Below the pieces are notes generated by a model. The model did not search any database. It worked only from the letters and a program-made list of their open reading frames with translations, and was not told the origin of the DNA. A DNA stretch of 43,847 nucleotides from Chara braunii (Eukaryota; Streptophyta; Charophyceae; Charales; Characeae), in the NCBI GenBank assembly GCA_003427395.1, contig BFEA01000827.1, forward strand, positions 370,729-414,575, written 5' to 3'. Positions 42,350 to 43,847 of this stretch are shown here, piece by piece (position 1 is the first letter of the stretch; each line of letters starts with the position of its first letter). The position numbers and the translations under genes were made by a program.

Positions 42350-43560
42350 GGATCCATAGACGATAAATCTTTTGAGGAGGCACCCTTCGTTGACGAATTC
42401 CTTATGGAAGACGATGATGAAGGACTACCTCCAGCTCCCAGTTATTATATGGTCTCAGTCATAGCAACGAGTAGGGAAGACTGCTGGGGGGAAAAGGAAG
42501 ACCCTTACCTCCATTACCTTCTAACTCGAGAGGATGAGGAAGAAGGATGATATGGGATGATAGAACAAGCCGCTGTTGCAGCTCATGAGCTGGCAGAAAG
42601 TTCAAGGATGGTTGAACGAAGATTGAATGAGATAGAGGAAGAGTCGGAAGACCCTGAGCAAGATAAGGACGCTGAGGAGAAATTTAAGAAGGATGAGTAT
42701 GATGGGGAATATAGGAGGATCGATATGGTAGTTAGCAGTAATCAGTTGGACAAATTCTATCATGAGAGGACAAAGAGAGCCTTTAGGCTGTGTAGGGGTC
42801 ACCTTTTTGTGGATGCTAAGGAAGGACTACCGCCACTGAGAGTAGTGTGTGGTAAGGAAAGACAACTAGAGGTGATCTCCGCACTGCATGAGGGTCTAGC
42901 AGGGGGTCATAGGGGTGCTGATGCTACATACTATAAAGTATCTCGACTATATCACTGGGATGGTCTAAGGGATATGGTTATGAGATATTGTAAGTCATGT
43001 GAAGCCTGTCAGAAAAGGTCATCTATGAGATTGATTGAACCCTTATACCCCACTGTTCTTGTTGAACCTGGCAGTACCGTTCACCTTGATCTAATTACTA
43101 TGCCACCTGGTAAGGATGGAATGAAATATGTACTAAACATGAGAGATAACATGTCTGTTTATGTTGAAGCAAAAGTTATCCGTAAGAAAACTGCAAAGAC
43201 AGTGGCGGATTGGATCGAGGAAGAGAGTCGTACTCCACAGAGGAGTTACTGAGGCTGAAGATCAGGCAGATCAAGGAAGTGGATGAAGCCATAATTGAGG
43301 CCACGAAGAGGATGTCAGACAACAGATTATCTAATCAGACACGGTGGAACAGCAAGAGGTACATCAGGAACGAACAACTTCAGGTCGGAGATATTGTACT
43401 TCCACATGATACATCTCTCGAGACACAGTGGACCAAGAGATTGGAGGCCAGGTGGATGGGATCATTCAGAATCATCAGAGAGGTTGAAGGCAAGGCCTAT
43501 GAGTTAGCAGAGATGTATGGTACGAGATCCCATGGTATAGTATCCGGCTCCCGACTCTGA
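42350..43560 (+). pseudogene. Family 2 integrase with catalytic core deleted
   Basis: Frame 2 goes on through an acidic linker, a TGA at 42548 and the HHCC finger (LHEGLAGGHRGADATYYK, CKSCEACQKRS near 42986-43018). The first core Asp is in TVHLDLITM. After VADWIEEES (near 43225) the sequence jumps in another frame to LLRLKIRQIKEVDEAIIEA and the C-terminal part (LQVGDIVLPHDTS, RWMGSFRIIREVEGKAYELA), ending at 43560. The middle with the second Asp and the Glu is missing, so this integrase cannot work. Confidence 0.85.
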
Positions 43561-43648
43561 AAATTCATACTTAGAGACGCAGATTTGATTCCGAGTTCGG
43601 GCAGAATGATGAGGCGAGGCCCGAAAGCCGTCTAGCATCAGCCAAAAC

Positions 43649-43847
43649 ATGTTGAGACGTGGCCAGTGTGCCCTCATCATTTGTTGAGACGTGGTGAGAG
43701 TGCCGCCAACTTCAGATGATTATATGCTGGGATGTGGACATTGTGCCGCCAACTTCAGTTGATGACGATTATATGCTGGGATGTGGACAGTGTGTCGCCT
43801 GCTTCAGTTGATGACGATTATATGCTGGGATGTGGACAGTGTGCCGC
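43649..43847 (+). repeat. 49-bp tandem repeat, runs off the window
   Basis: The unit GCCGCCAACTTCAGTTGATG continues ACGATTATATGCTGGGATGT and GGACAGTGT. The first clear unit starts at 43702. Weaker units (GTTGAGACGTGG...GTGCC) come before it. It lies after the integrase end and probably belongs to the 3' UTR of family 2; the 3' LTR is not in the window. Confidence 0.85.

Noticed and set aside
251-42550. A changed genetic code in which TAG/TGA are read as Trp
   Set aside because: The same Trp sites are TGG in the second copy, TAA stops also occur, frameshifts and deletions are common, and intact ORFs end at normal stops. Decay explains it better.

Overview
This window looks like nuclear DNA of a eukaryote of the green lineage, and transposable elements fill nearly all of it. 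The evidence is a plant-type initiator-Met primer-binding site, plant-style hAT and LINE proteins, poly(T), poly(C) and (CT)n tracts, assembly gaps (16025-16719 and 31218-31341) and no bacterial gene signals. A charophyte such as Chara is my guess from the style of the hAT and retroelement proteins; it is not proven. I see no convincing single-copy host gene.

Layout. 9-4597 (+): a hAT-family transposase gene with a broken BED zinc finger, a DUF659-type core, an interrupted dimerisation region and a long acidic/Gly-rich tail, followed by T-rich repeats. 6003-12481 (+): the 3' half of a Ty3/gypsy-type LTR element ('family 1, copy 1'), with a PHD-finger/integrase ORF, an unknown ORF3 and a 3' LTR of about 2.7 kb. 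13433-18295: a tRNA-like/SINE-like unit, two 3' fragments of one LINE family (one with a poly(A) tail, one with an inverted 5' part), a small MITE-like hairpin and a gap. 18537-29336 (-): a nearly complete second copy of family 1, read from right to left: LTR remnant, PBS, gag, protease-RT-RNase H, a separate PHD-integrase ORF, ORF3, 3' LTR.

29705-35298: an 83-bp hairpin repeat, a TATA box framed by an inverted repeat, about 3.3 kb of successive unrelated minisatellites, and a decayed coding region with a possible intron. 35446-43847 (+): a third LTR element ('family 2') with a tRNA-Asp-like PBS. Before its gag lies a tightly packed row of six small ORFs. Five of the six (A, B, D, E, F) are paralogues of one unrecognised protein family. 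Gag, protease, RT, RNase H and a deleted integrase follow, then 49-bp repeats run off the window.

Working together: in both LTR families the gag/pol parts make the particle, process it and copy the element. Each family also carries extra ORFs in unusual places: PHD-integrase plus ORF3 in family 1, and the paralogue row in family 2. Almost every coding region is damaged. Many of the breaks are TAG or TGA where Trp (TGG) is seen or expected, as C-to-T decay of a methylated genome would give. The best candidates for something undescribed are the pre-gag paralogue array (35699-38371) and the conserved ORF3 plus separate PHD-integrase of family 1.
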